Source: Actinomadura violacea
Lineage (GTDB): Bacteria > Actinomycetota > Actinomycetes > Streptosporangiales > Streptosporangiaceae
Assembly (NCBI RefSeq): GCF_017573465.1
Contig: NZ_JAGEPF010000038.1
Span: 1-64,000 of the forward strand
Length of the DNA stretch: 64,000 bases
Reading direction: 5' to 3'
Below are positions 43,677-51,614 of the stretch, one piece after another. Numbering within the stretch: the first letter of the stretch is position 1; every line of letters begins with the position of its first letter. The translations under genes were made by a program, and so were the position numbers. Under the pieces are notes generated by a model, which was given only the letters and a program-made list of their open reading frames with translations, ran no database searches and was not told the origin of the DNA.

Positions 43677-44600
43677 GTGACCGTGACCGGCGCCACAGGG
43701 GCGGGGGGCCTTGGCATCGGGGACCTGGCGGCGCTGACCGGCGTCCCTGTCCGGACGATCCGGTTCTACTGCGACGAGGGGATCCTCGAACCGGCGCGCA
43801 GCGCGGGCGGGCACCGCCGGTTCGACGCGCCCGCCGTCGACCGGCTGCGGCTCGTCCGGCGGCTGCGCGGCCTCGGGCTCGGCCTGCCCGCGATCGCGGA
43901 CGTGCTGGCCGGCGGCCGGTCGCTCGGCGACGCGGTGGCCGCCGAGCGGGCCGCGCTGGACGCGGAGATGGCGGCGCTGGCCTGGCGCCGCGCGGCGCTG
44001 TGCGCGGTGGAGGCGGCGGCGCCGGGCGAGCGGGCGGCGCGGCTGGAGCTGCTCGCCGCCGCGACGGACGGCGGCGCCGCGCGGGCCGCGCTGACGGAGT
44101 TCTGGCTGCGCCGGATCATGGCGCCGCTGCCGGCCGGGCGGGTCGAGGAGTTCCTGGCGAGGGTGGTCCCGGCGCCGCCCGCCGATCCGACGCCGCCGCA
44201 GGTGGTCGCCTACGCCGAGATGGTCGCGCTGACGGCGGACCGGTCGCTGAACCGGCGGCTGCTGGAGCAGGGGCGGTCGAACGTGCGGGTCGTCGGCGAC
44301 GAGGAGTCGCTGCTGGCCGGGATGAGCGAGGCGATGGAGCTGGCGGCGCCGCTGGTCCTGGCGGGGGCCGCGCCGGGGCCCGGCGCGGCGCTGGACCGGT
44401 TCGTCGACGCCCACGCCGCGGGGAGGAGCGCCAGGGACACGCCGGAGTTCCGGCGCGTGATCCTGCGCGACTCCGAGGTGGAGCGCGATGCCCGCGTCGT
44501 CCGGTACTGGGACCTGTTCCACCTGGTCACGGGGGAGCCGGTGACCCTCGGCGCGCTGCACTCCTGGCTGCTGGAGGCGCTCGAGCGGTCCGTGCCGTAG
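43677..44600 (+). CDS. MerR-family transcriptional regulator
   Basis: 307 aa. The N-terminal MerR helix-turn-helix (IGDLAALTGVPVRTIRFYCDEGILEPARSAGGHRRFDAPAVDRL) is intact. A coiled-coil helix follows, then a long C-terminal domain of about 190 residues with no recognised ligand motif and no metal-binding cysteines. Target and ligand are unknown. The GTG at 43677 is chosen; a GTG two codons on is possible. It begins one base after the TnpB stop, so the two may be co-transcribed. Confidence 0.88.
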   Translation: MTVTGATGAGGLGIGDLAALTGVPVRTIRFYCDEGILEPARSAGGHRRFDAPAVDRLRLVRRLRGLGLGLPAIADVLAGGRSLGDAVAAERAALDAEMAALAWRRAALCAVEAAAPGERAARLELLAAATDGGAARAALTEFWLRRIMAPLPAGRVEEFLARVVPAPPADPTPPQVVAYAEMVALTADRSLNRRLLEQGRSNVRVVGDEESLLAGMSEAMELAAPLVLAGAAPGPGAALDRFVDAHAAGRSARDTPEFRRVILRDSEVERDARVVRYWDLFHLVTGEPVTLGALHSWLLEALERSVP

Positions 44601-44680
44601 CGCCGGCCGCGGAACGGAATAGCGGGGCGGGGGCCGGGGTTCGGTAGGGTAATTGAAAGTTCTACTACTTGGAGGCCGGC

Positions 44681-45805
44681 ATGCAGTTCGGGATCTTCAC
44701 GGTCGGCGACGTCACCACCGACCCGACCACCGGCCGGACCCCGTCCGAGGCCGAGCGGATCAAGGCGATGGTCGCGATCGCGCTGAAGGCCGAGGAGGCC
44801 GGGCTCGACGTCTTCGCCACCGGCGAGCACCACAACCCGCCGTTCGTGCCGTCCTCCCCGACGACGATGCTCGGCTACATCGCGGCGCGCACCGAGCGGC
44901 TGATCCTGTCCACCGCGACCACGCTGATCACCACGAACGACCCGGTGAAGATCGCCGAGGACTTCGCGATGCTGCAGCACCTCGCCGGCGGCCGCGTCGA
45001 CCTGATGATGGGCCGCGGCAACACCGGGCCCGTCTACCCCTGGTTCGGCAAGGACATCCGCGACGGCATCCCGCTCGCGATCGAGAACTACCACCTGCTG
45101 CACCGGCTCTGGCGCGAGGACGTCGTGAACTGGGAGGGCGAGTACCGCACGCCGCTCCAGTCGTTCACCTCGACGCCGCGCCCGCTGGACGGCGCGCCGC
45201 CGTTCGTGTGGCACGGCTCGATCCGCAGCCCGGAGATCGCCGAGCAGGCCGCCTACTACGGCGACGGGTTCTTCGCGAACCACATCTTCTGGCCCACCGA
45301 CCACTTCCAGCGGCTGATCGGCCTGTACCGGCGCCGCTACGAGCACTACGGGCACGGCTCCGCCGACCAGGCGATCGTCGGCCTCGGCGGCCAGGTGTTC
45401 ATGCGCAAGAACTCCCAGGACGCGGTCCGCGAGTTCCGGCCCTACTTCGACAACGCGCCCGTCTACGGGCACGGCCCGTCGCTGGAGGACTTCACCCGCG
45501 AGACGCCGCTGACCGTCGGCAGCCCGCAGCAGGTCATCGACCGGACGCTGACGTTCCGCGACCACTTCGGCGACTACCAGCGGCAGCTGTTCCTGATGGA
45601 CCACGCGGGACTGCCGCTGAAGACCGTCCTGGAGCAGATCGACATGCTCGGCGAGGAGGTCGTCCCGGTGCTGCGCAAGGAGTTCGAGGCGCTGCGGCCC
45701 GCGCACGTCCCGGCGACCGCGCCGACGCACGCGTCGCTCGTCGCCGCCAAGGAGAACGCAGTCAAGGAGAACGCGGCCGAGGAGAACGCGGGGGTGGCGC
45801 GATGA
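44681..45805 (+). CDS. LLM-class flavin-dependent oxidoreductase, CE1758 type
   Basis: 374-aa luciferase-like monooxygenase: MQFGIFTVGDVTTDPTTGRTPSEAERI, FATGEHHNPPFVPSSP, DLMMGRGNTGPVYPWFG. It uses reduced flavin supplied by the coupled FMN reductase. The start GGAGGCCGGC-ATG is clear, with a possible -10 TAGGGT at 44645-44650. The C-terminus ends in three KENA/EENA-type 5-residue repeats encoded by 15-bp repeats (about 45749-45790). Overlaps the reductase by ATGA. Confidence 0.92.
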   Translation: MQFGIFTVGDVTTDPTTGRTPSEAERIKAMVAIALKAEEAGLDVFATGEHHNPPFVPSSPTTMLGYIAARTERLILSTATTLITTNDPVKIAEDFAMLQHLAGGRVDLMMGRGNTGPVYPWFGKDIRDGIPLAIENYHLLHRLWREDVVNWEGEYRTPLQSFTSTPRPLDGAPPFVWHGSIRSPEIAEQAAYYGDGFFANHIFWPTDHFQRLIGLYRRRYEHYGHGSADQAIVGLGGQVFMRKNSQDAVREFRPYFDNAPVYGHGPSLEDFTRETPLTVGSPQQVIDRTLTFRDHFGDYQRQLFLMDHAGLPLKTVLEQIDMLGEEVVPVLRKEFEALRPAHVPATAPTHASLVAAKENAVKENAAEENAGVAR

Positions 45806-46395
45806 CGACGCTCGCCGTGGTCTCGGCCGGGCTCGGACGTCCCTCGTCCACGCGGCTGCTGGCCGACCGGCTCGCCGAGTCGGCCGCGCGGGCGCTCGGC
45901 GGGGACGTCGCCGTCGAGACGGTCGAGTTGCGCGACCACGCGCACGCGATGGTCGACGCGACGCTCACCGGCTTCCCGTCGGGCGGCTTCCGTGCCGCGG
46001 TCCAGGCCGTGACCGGCGCGGACGGCCTCATCGCGGTGACGCCGGTCTTCAACGGGTCCTACAGCGGCCTGTTCAAGACGTTCTTCGACGCCATCGAGCG
46101 CGGGGACCTGGAAGGCAGGCCGGTGCTGCTCGGCGCGACCGGCGGCACCGCCCGGCACTCCCTCGCCATCGACTTCGCGCTGCGGCCGCTGTTCGCCTAC
46201 CTGCGCGCGAACGCGATGCCGACCGGCGTGTTCGCGGCGTCGGAGGACTGGGGGAGCGGCGACACCGCCCTGCCGGACCGCATCGCCCGCGCGGGCGCGG
46301 AGCTCGCCGCCGCGATCGACGGCCGCCCGGCCGCCGCCAAGGCCGACCCGTACGACGAACCGGTTCCGTTTGAAGACCTTCTGACCGACCGCTAG
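45802..46395 (+). CDS. LLM-partnered NADPH-dependent FMN reductase, CE1759 type
   Basis: 197-aa flavodoxin-like reductase. The N-terminal FMN phosphate loop is VSAGLGRPSSTRLLADRLAE, followed by TPVFNGSYSGLFKTFFDA and GATGGTARHS. It supplies reduced FMN to the preceding LLM oxidoreductase, with which it overlaps by four bases. The pair is a recurrent actinobacterial two-gene module of unknown substrate. Confidence 0.92.
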   Translation: MTTLAVVSAGLGRPSSTRLLADRLAESAARALGGDVAVETVELRDHAHAMVDATLTGFPSGGFRAAVQAVTGADGLIAVTPVFNGSYSGLFKTFFDAIERGDLEGRPVLLGATGGTARHSLAIDFALRPLFAYLRANAMPTGVFAASEDWGSGDTALPDRIARAGAELAAAIDGRPAAAKADPYDEPVPFEDLLTDR

Positions 46396-46410
46396 CTCGC
46401 ATTTTAAGGC

Positions 46411-46445
46411 TTGGCTTATATAAGCCGAGCCTGTATGTTGGGCCC
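46411..46445 (+). promoter_or_regulatory. arsR-type promoter with overlapping palindrome, leaderless
   Basis: TTGGCT (46411-46416), 17-base spacer and TATGTT (46434-46439) lie exactly six bases before the GTG at 46446. A perfect 14-bp palindrome GGCTTATATAAGCC (46413-46426) covers the -35 region and spacer, the expected place for an autorepressing ArsR-type operator. No Shine-Dalgarno is present. Confidence 0.65.
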
Positions 46446-46787
46446 GTGCACGCCTTCGATGTGCTGGGCGACCCGGTCCGGCGCCGCATCCTCGAGCTGC
46501 TCGCCGACGGCGAGCGGTCCTCGGGCGAGGTGTCGTCGGTCGTCCGGGAGGAGTTCGGCATCTCGCAGCCCGCCGTCTCGCAGCACCTCAAGGTGCTGCG
46601 CGAGGCGGGCTTCGCGGTCGTCCGGCCGGACGGGACGCGGCGGCTCTACAGCATCGGCTCCGCGCCGCTGCAGGAGATCGACGACTGGCTCGGCCGCTTC
46701 CGCCGCTACTGGACGCCGCATCTGGACGCCCTGGCCACCGAGATCGCCAGGGGCCGGCGCGCACGCCGGACCGAGGAGGAACCATGA
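46446..46787 (+). CDS. ArsR/SmtB-family regulator
   Basis: 113-aa winged-helix protein: FDVLGDPVRRRILELLADGERSSGEV, ISQPAVSQHLKVLREAGFAVVRPDGTRRLYSI. No metal-binding cysteine pair is present, so it is not a classical metal sensor. It is paired with an SRPBCC/AHSA1 gene by a 4-base ATGA overlap, a common actinobacterial two-gene arrangement in which the regulator controls both. It probably represses itself through the adjacent palindrome. Confidence 0.92.
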   Translation: MHAFDVLGDPVRRRILELLADGERSSGEVSSVVREEFGISQPAVSQHLKVLREAGFAVVRPDGTRRLYSIGSAPLQEIDDWLGRFRRYWTPHLDALATEIARGRRARRTEEEP

Positions 46788-47416
46788 TCGAAGTTTCCGG
46801 GCAGATCGACGACGTGCGCCGCCGGGTCGGCGACCGCGAGATGGAGGCGGGCACCGCCCGCTCCGTCGTCATCAGCCAGACCTACGGCGCGCCCGTCGAG
46901 GACGTGTGGGACGCCGTCACCAACCCCGAGCGGATCCCGCGCTGGTTCATGCCCGTCTCCGGCGACCTGCGCCTCGGCGGCCGGTACCAGCTCCAGGGCA
47001 ACGCCGGCGGCACCGTCGAGCGCTGCGACCCGCCCAAGAGCTTCTTCGCGACCTGGGAGTTCGCCGGTCAGACCAGCTGGATCGAGGTCCGGCTCACGCC
47101 CGAGGACGGCGACCGGACCCGGTTCGAGTTGGAGCACATCACCCACGTCGACGACCACTGGGAGCAGTTCGGCCCCGGCGCCGTCGGCATCGGCTGGGAC
47201 ATGGGCCTGCTCGGCCTGTCCCTCTACCTGTCGGCCCGCGAGGAGAGCCCGGCGGACCTCGGCGTCGAATGGCAGACCTCCCCCGAGGCCCTCGACTTCA
47301 CCAGGAAGCTCGCGGAACGCTGGTACCAGGCCGACGTCGCGTCCGGCACCCCCGAGGCCGACGCCCGTGCCCGCGCGGACCGCACCCGCGCCGCCTACAC
47401 CGGAACCGTGGAATGA
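46784..47416 (+). CDS. SRPBCC / AHSA1 domain protein
   Basis: 210-aa START-like fold: VISQTYGAPVEDVWDAVTNPERIPRWFMPVSGDLRLGGRYQL, SWIEVRLTPEDGDRTRFELEH, WDMGLLGLSLYL. Such domains bind hydrophobic ligands or assist chaperones. It is translationally coupled to the ArsR gene. Its own ligand is unknown. Confidence 0.9.
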   Translation: MIEVSGQIDDVRRRVGDREMEAGTARSVVISQTYGAPVEDVWDAVTNPERIPRWFMPVSGDLRLGGRYQLQGNAGGTVERCDPPKSFFATWEFAGQTSWIEVRLTPEDGDRTRFELEHITHVDDHWEQFGPGAVGIGWDMGLLGLSLYLSAREESPADLGVEWQTSPEALDFTRKLAERWYQADVASGTPEADARARADRTRAAYTGTVE

Positions 47417-47426
47417 TCTCCTCTTT

Positions 47427-49352
47427 GTGACGCTTCTCCGGGGTCTGGACGAGATCGACTGGCCCGCTCTGCGGCACGCCTACGGCTCCGCCGCCGACGT
47501 CCCCGGCCTCCTGCGCGCCGCAGGGGAGAGCCTCGAAGCGGTGGACGACCTCGATGCCCGGCTCTACCACCAGGGCGGATTCATCTGCGACGCCGCCACC
47601 GCCGCGCTTCCGTACCTGGTCGCTCTGGCGTCGTCGCCGGACACGGCCGGCCGGATCGGCCTGCTGGAGCTGCTCCGGGCACTCGTCGACGTGGCGCACA
47701 CGATCCCGCGCGTCGACGCTGGCTGGCCGGACGCCTGGGCCGCCGCGCTGCCGCGTCTCGTCTCTCTTCTCGACGACTCCGATGCGGAGGTCCGGCGGAC
47801 ACTGCCGCAGATGCTGGCGGCCGCCGTGGGCGACGCCGACATGATCGTTCCGGCGCTGCGTGCCCGGTGGGACGGCGAGGACGACGCGGCGGTGCGGCTC
47901 GGGACCGTCATCGCGGTCGGTGAGCTCGCGCCCGGATGCACGGCGCGGGTGCTGCCCGAGGCGCTCATCTGGCTCCGCGACCTGGGGACCTCGGACGATC
48001 CGCAGCTGCGGCTCGCCGCCGACGCCGCGCTGGCGGCGGCGGTCGGCGCGCAACGTCCGGACGCCGCCGTCGCCGTCGAGGCTTTGCGCGGTGACGTCGC
48101 CGTCTGGCGCGACGTCCCCTGGGGCGGCCGTGACGCGTCCGGCCTGATCGGTTGGGTTGCGGGACGGATCGGGGACGACGTGCCCGCACGTCTCGACCTG
48201 TGCGCGGCCTTCATCGCCGACGGCGACGCCGACCGTCGGATCGGCGCGGTCCGGGTCGCCGCGGACCTGCTGACGGAATGGCGGTCCCCGGTGCGACGCC
48301 TGCTGCCGGGCCTCGCCGATCTCTCCACCGATGAGTCGTCCGCAGCGCGCTCCTATGCCGTCCACCTGCTCGCGGCGCTGGACGAGGGCGACGCCGACCT
48401 GCTCGCGGCCCGGCTCGGCGACGGCGCGCCGGTGTCCGAGTACGGCGACGACCGGATCTCCGACTTCGCCGCCTGGGGCCTGGCGTGGCGCAAGGACACC
48501 CGCTGCGTCCCGTACCTGGTGGAGCGCCTCGCCGAGAAACCGCCGCAGAGCGACGCCTACTACGGCTCATCACCGTTCATCAACACTCCGCCGTCGATCC
48601 TCTATTCGCTGGCGCCGCTCGGCGACCACGTGAACGACCTTCTCCCCGCCATCCGGGCGCGGATGGACGGGGTCGACTCCGGCCGGATCCTCGCACGGGT
48701 GCTGCAGGAGTGGGGACCGTCGGCGGCACCGGCCGTCCCCGAACTCGTCCGGCTGCTCGACACCGAGGCGGCCGCGCAGGCCGCGATCGCGATCGGCTCG
48801 ATCGGTCCGGCCGCCGCCGAGGCGGTGGACGCGCTCTCCGGTGACGGCGAGCACCCGGACGAGCGGGTCGCGCGGCAGCGGAGGTTCACGCTCCCTTGGG
48901 CGTTCTTCAAGGTCACCGGCGATCCGGCGCCGCTGCTCGACGTCGCGGACGCCGTGCTCGACCAGCGGTATCCGGGCAGGGATCTGCGGTTCATCGCCGA
49001 TCTCGGCGCGCACGGCGTCGCCTGCGCCGACCGTCTCCGGGGGCTCATGGGGCCTGGTGACGAGTGGAGGCAGACCGAGGCCGCCCACGCCTACCACCGT
49101 GTCACCGGAGACCTGGACACCGCGGCGGACGTCTTGGGCGGAGCGGTGTACCACCTGGCGAAGGGCGAGTACCTGCCGGCCCGGTGGGCGGCGCTGGGGT
49201 ATCTGGCGGAGATGGGCCGGGACGCCTCGCCCGGCGACCGGCCACTGCGCGAGATCGTCGACTCCGACCGGCGGCATCGCAACAACGGCGGGTGGCGGGC
49301 CTTCGCCGAGGACAGGGAACTGCGCGCGCTCGCCGCACGCCTCCTCGAATGA
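47427..49352 (+). CDS. HEAT-repeat protein
   Basis: 641 aa made largely of HEAT-like helical pairs, for example LPRLVSLLDDSDAEVRRTLPQML, GTVIAVGELAPG, LIWLRDLGTSDDPQLRLAADAALAAAV and VPELVRLLDTEAAAQAAIAIGSIGPAAAEAV. No enzymatic motif is seen; it is probably a protein-binding scaffold. The start GTG at 47427 lies ten bases after the SRPBCC stop and has no Shine-Dalgarno, so the exact start is uncertain. Confidence 0.8.
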   Translation: MTLLRGLDEIDWPALRHAYGSAADVPGLLRAAGESLEAVDDLDARLYHQGGFICDAATAALPYLVALASSPDTAGRIGLLELLRALVDVAHTIPRVDAGWPDAWAAALPRLVSLLDDSDAEVRRTLPQMLAAAVGDADMIVPALRARWDGEDDAAVRLGTVIAVGELAPGCTARVLPEALIWLRDLGTSDDPQLRLAADAALAAAVGAQRPDAAVAVEALRGDVAVWRDVPWGGRDASGLIGWVAGRIGDDVPARLDLCAAFIADGDADRRIGAVRVAADLLTEWRSPVRRLLPGLADLSTDESSAARSYAVHLLAALDEGDADLLAARLGDGAPVSEYGDDRISDFAAWGLAWRKDTRCVPYLVERLAEKPPQSDAYYGSSPFINTPPSILYSLAPLGDHVNDLLPAIRARMDGVDSGRILARVLQEWGPSAAPAVPELVRLLDTEAAAQAAIAIGSIGPAAAEAVDALSGDGEHPDERVARQRRFTLPWAFFKVTGDPAPLLDVADAVLDQRYPGRDLRFIADLGAHGVACADRLRGLMGPGDEWRQTEAAHAYHRVTGDLDTAADVLGGAVYHLAKGEYLPARWAALGYLAEMGRDASPGDRPLREIVDSDRRHRNNGGWRAFAEDRELRALAARLLE

Positions 49353-49379
49353 TGCAGCCTGACCTGCGAGGATGCCCGC

Positions 49380-51614
49380 GTGGACGTGCGGGTCGGGGTG
49401 CGGGTCGAGGGGATCGTCCAGGGGGTCGGGTTCCGGCCGTTCGTGCACGGGCTCGCGACCGGGCTCGGCCTGTCCGGGCTGGTCGGCAACGACGCGCGCG
49501 GCGTGTTCATCGAGGTCGAGGGCCCGGCCGGCGCGGTCGAGCGGTTCCTGGACGGGCTGCGCGAGCGGCCGCCGCGGCTCGCGGTCATCGACCGCGTCAC
49601 CACGCGGAAGCTCGCGGTGTCGGGTGCCGCCGGGTTCGTGATCGCGGGCAGCGACGCGTCGGGGGAGCGCCGCGCGCTCGTGTCGTTCGACTCCGCGACC
49701 TGCGACGACTGCCTGCGCGAGATGCGCGACCCGGCCGACCGGCGGTACGGGTACCCGTTCATCAACTGCACGAACTGCGGGCCGCGGTTCACGATCGTGC
49801 GGGACGTCCCGTACGACCGGCCGAACACGACGATGGCGGGGTTCGCGATGTGCGGGCCGTGCGCCGCCGAGTATGCCGACCCCGCCGACCGGCGCTTCCA
49901 CGCTCAGCCGGTGTGCTGCCCCGCCTGCGGCCCGACGCTGGAACTGCGTCCGGCGGCGGACGATCCGCTGCACGCCGCGCGGAAGCTCCTCGCGGACGGC
50001 GCGGTGGTCGCGGTGAAGGGGCTCGGGGGCTATCACCTGGCGGTGCGGGCGGCGGACGGGGAGGCGGTCGCGGCGCTGCGGGCGCGGAAGCATCGCGAGG
50101 ACAAGGCGTTCGCCGTGATGGTGCCGGACGTGGCGGCGGCGCGGGCGTTGTGCGAGGTCGGGGAGGCGGAGGAGGCGCTGCTCACCGGTGCGCGGCGTCC
50201 GATCGTCCTGCTGCGGCGCCGCCCGGACGCGGCGCTGGCCGAGGCGGTCGCGCCCGGCAACGCCTCCGTGGGGATCATGCTGCCCTACACGCCACTGCAT
50301 CATCTGCTCGTCACCGAGCCGCTGGTACTGACCAGCGGAAACGTGTCAGACGAGCCGATCGCCTTCCGGGACGCGGACGCCCTTGAGCGGCTGGCCGGGA
50401 TCGCGGACGCGTTCCTCGTCCACGACCGCCCGATCCATGTCCGCACCGATGACGCGGTGGTCCGCGTCTTCCGAGGCCGGACGCTGCCGGTGCGGCGGTC
50501 ACGCGGCTACGCGCCGGAGCCCGTGCCGATTCGGAGCGGTCCGCCGGTGCTGGCGTGCGGAGCGGAGTTGAAGAACACGTTCTGCCTGAGCAGGGACGGT
50601 CGCGCGTTCGTCTCCCACCACATCGGCGACCTGGAGAACTACGAGACGCTCCGCGCCTTCGAGGAAGGCGTCGAGCATTTCCGGCGACTGTTCGACATCG
50701 TTCCCGAGGTCGTCGCCTACGATCCGCATCCCGAATACCTGTCGAGCAAATACGCGCTGGCTCAGGAATTGCCGACGGTCGCCGTCCAGCACCATCACGC
50801 GCACATCGCGTCCTGTCTCGCCGACAACGGGACGGACGGCCCGGTGATCGGGGTCGCGTTCGACGGGACCGGATTCGGGACGGACGGCACGCTGTGGGGC
50901 GGCGAATTCCTCATCGCGAACCTGCGAGGCTTCGAAAGGGCCGGGCATCTGGCGCCGGTTCCGCTGCCGGGTGGTGCGGCGGCGATCCGCGAGCCGTGGC
51001 GGATGGCGGCGGCCTACGGCGTCCCGGACGACCTGCCGGTGGCCGACCGGCCCGCCTGGGACACGGTCAAGGGAATGGCGCGGCGGAACGTCAATTCTCC
51101 GCTCACCTCCAGCATGGGCCGGTTGTTCGACGCGGTCGCCGCCGTCCTCGGCGTCCGCGACAAGGTGAACTACGAAGGCCAGGCCGCGATCGAGTTGGAG
51201 CAACTCGCCGACCCGACCGAGCAGGCCGCCTATCGGGTCGCCTTCGACGGAACGGAGGCGTTCACGGTGCGCGGCGCCGACCTGGTGAACGCCGCCGTCG
51301 ATGACGTCCGAGCCGGAGTCCCCGCCCCGATGATCGCGGCCCGGTTCCACAATTCCGTCGCCGCGCTCATCGTCGAAGGCGCACGCCGTATCCGGGAAAC
51401 GACCGCGATCGGCACGGTCGCGCTGTCGGGCGGTGTTTTCCAGAACATGCTGCTGCTCGAACGCGCGGTGACGGGGCTCGAAGACGCGGGCTTCACCGTG
51501 CTGACGCACCACCGCGTCCCGCCGAACGACGGCGGCATCAGCCTCGGGCAGGCCGCCGTCGCGACGGCCCGCTCTCAGTCGCCGTCCTCCAGGTCGCCTT
51601 CGACCTGGAGGTAG
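49380..51614 (+). CDS. hypF: carbamoyltransferase HypF ([NiFe]-hydrogenase maturation), orphan
   Basis: 744 aa with all HypF domains. The acylphosphatase domain is GVRVEGIVQGVGFRPFVHGLA. Two zinc fingers have paired CxxC motifs (CDDC, CTNC, CGPC, CPAC). A YrdC-like domain has KGLGGYHLAVRAADGEAV and LRARKHREDKAFAVMV. The Kae1-like domain has QHHHAHIASCLADNG, GVAFDGTGFGTDGTLWGGEF and DGGISLGQAA. HypF makes thiocarbamate for the CN ligands of [NiFe] hydrogenase. No other hyp or hydrogenase gene is in the window. Its last 40 bases overlap the convergent cobN end, adding an atypical Ser/Arg-rich tail. Confidence 0.95.
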   Translation: MDVRVGVRVEGIVQGVGFRPFVHGLATGLGLSGLVGNDARGVFIEVEGPAGAVERFLDGLRERPPRLAVIDRVTTRKLAVSGAAGFVIAGSDASGERRALVSFDSATCDDCLREMRDPADRRYGYPFINCTNCGPRFTIVRDVPYDRPNTTMAGFAMCGPCAAEYADPADRRFHAQPVCCPACGPTLELRPAADDPLHAARKLLADGAVVAVKGLGGYHLAVRAADGEAVAALRARKHREDKAFAVMVPDVAAARALCEVGEAEEALLTGARRPIVLLRRRPDAALAEAVAPGNASVGIMLPYTPLHHLLVTEPLVLTSGNVSDEPIAFRDADALERLAGIADAFLVHDRPIHVRTDDAVVRVFRGRTLPVRRSRGYAPEPVPIRSGPPVLACGAELKNTFCLSRDGRAFVSHHIGDLENYETLRAFEEGVEHFRRLFDIVPEVVAYDPHPEYLSSKYALAQELPTVAVQHHHAHIASCLADNGTDGPVIGVAFDGTGFGTDGTLWGGEFLIANLRGFERAGHLAPVPLPGGAAAIREPWRMAAAYGVPDDLPVADRPAWDTVKGMARRNVNSPLTSSMGRLFDAVAAVLGVRDKVNYEGQAAIELEQLADPTEQAAYRVAFDGTEAFTVRGADLVNAAVDDVRAGVPAPMIAARFHNSVAALIVEGARRIRETTAIGTVALSGGVFQNMLLLERAVTGLEDAGFTVLTHHRVPPNDGGISLGQAAVATARSQSPSSRSPSTWR

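Noticed and set aside
49380-51614. HypF as part of a hydrogenase locus
   Set aside because: No hydrogenase structural gene or hypA-E was found within the window.
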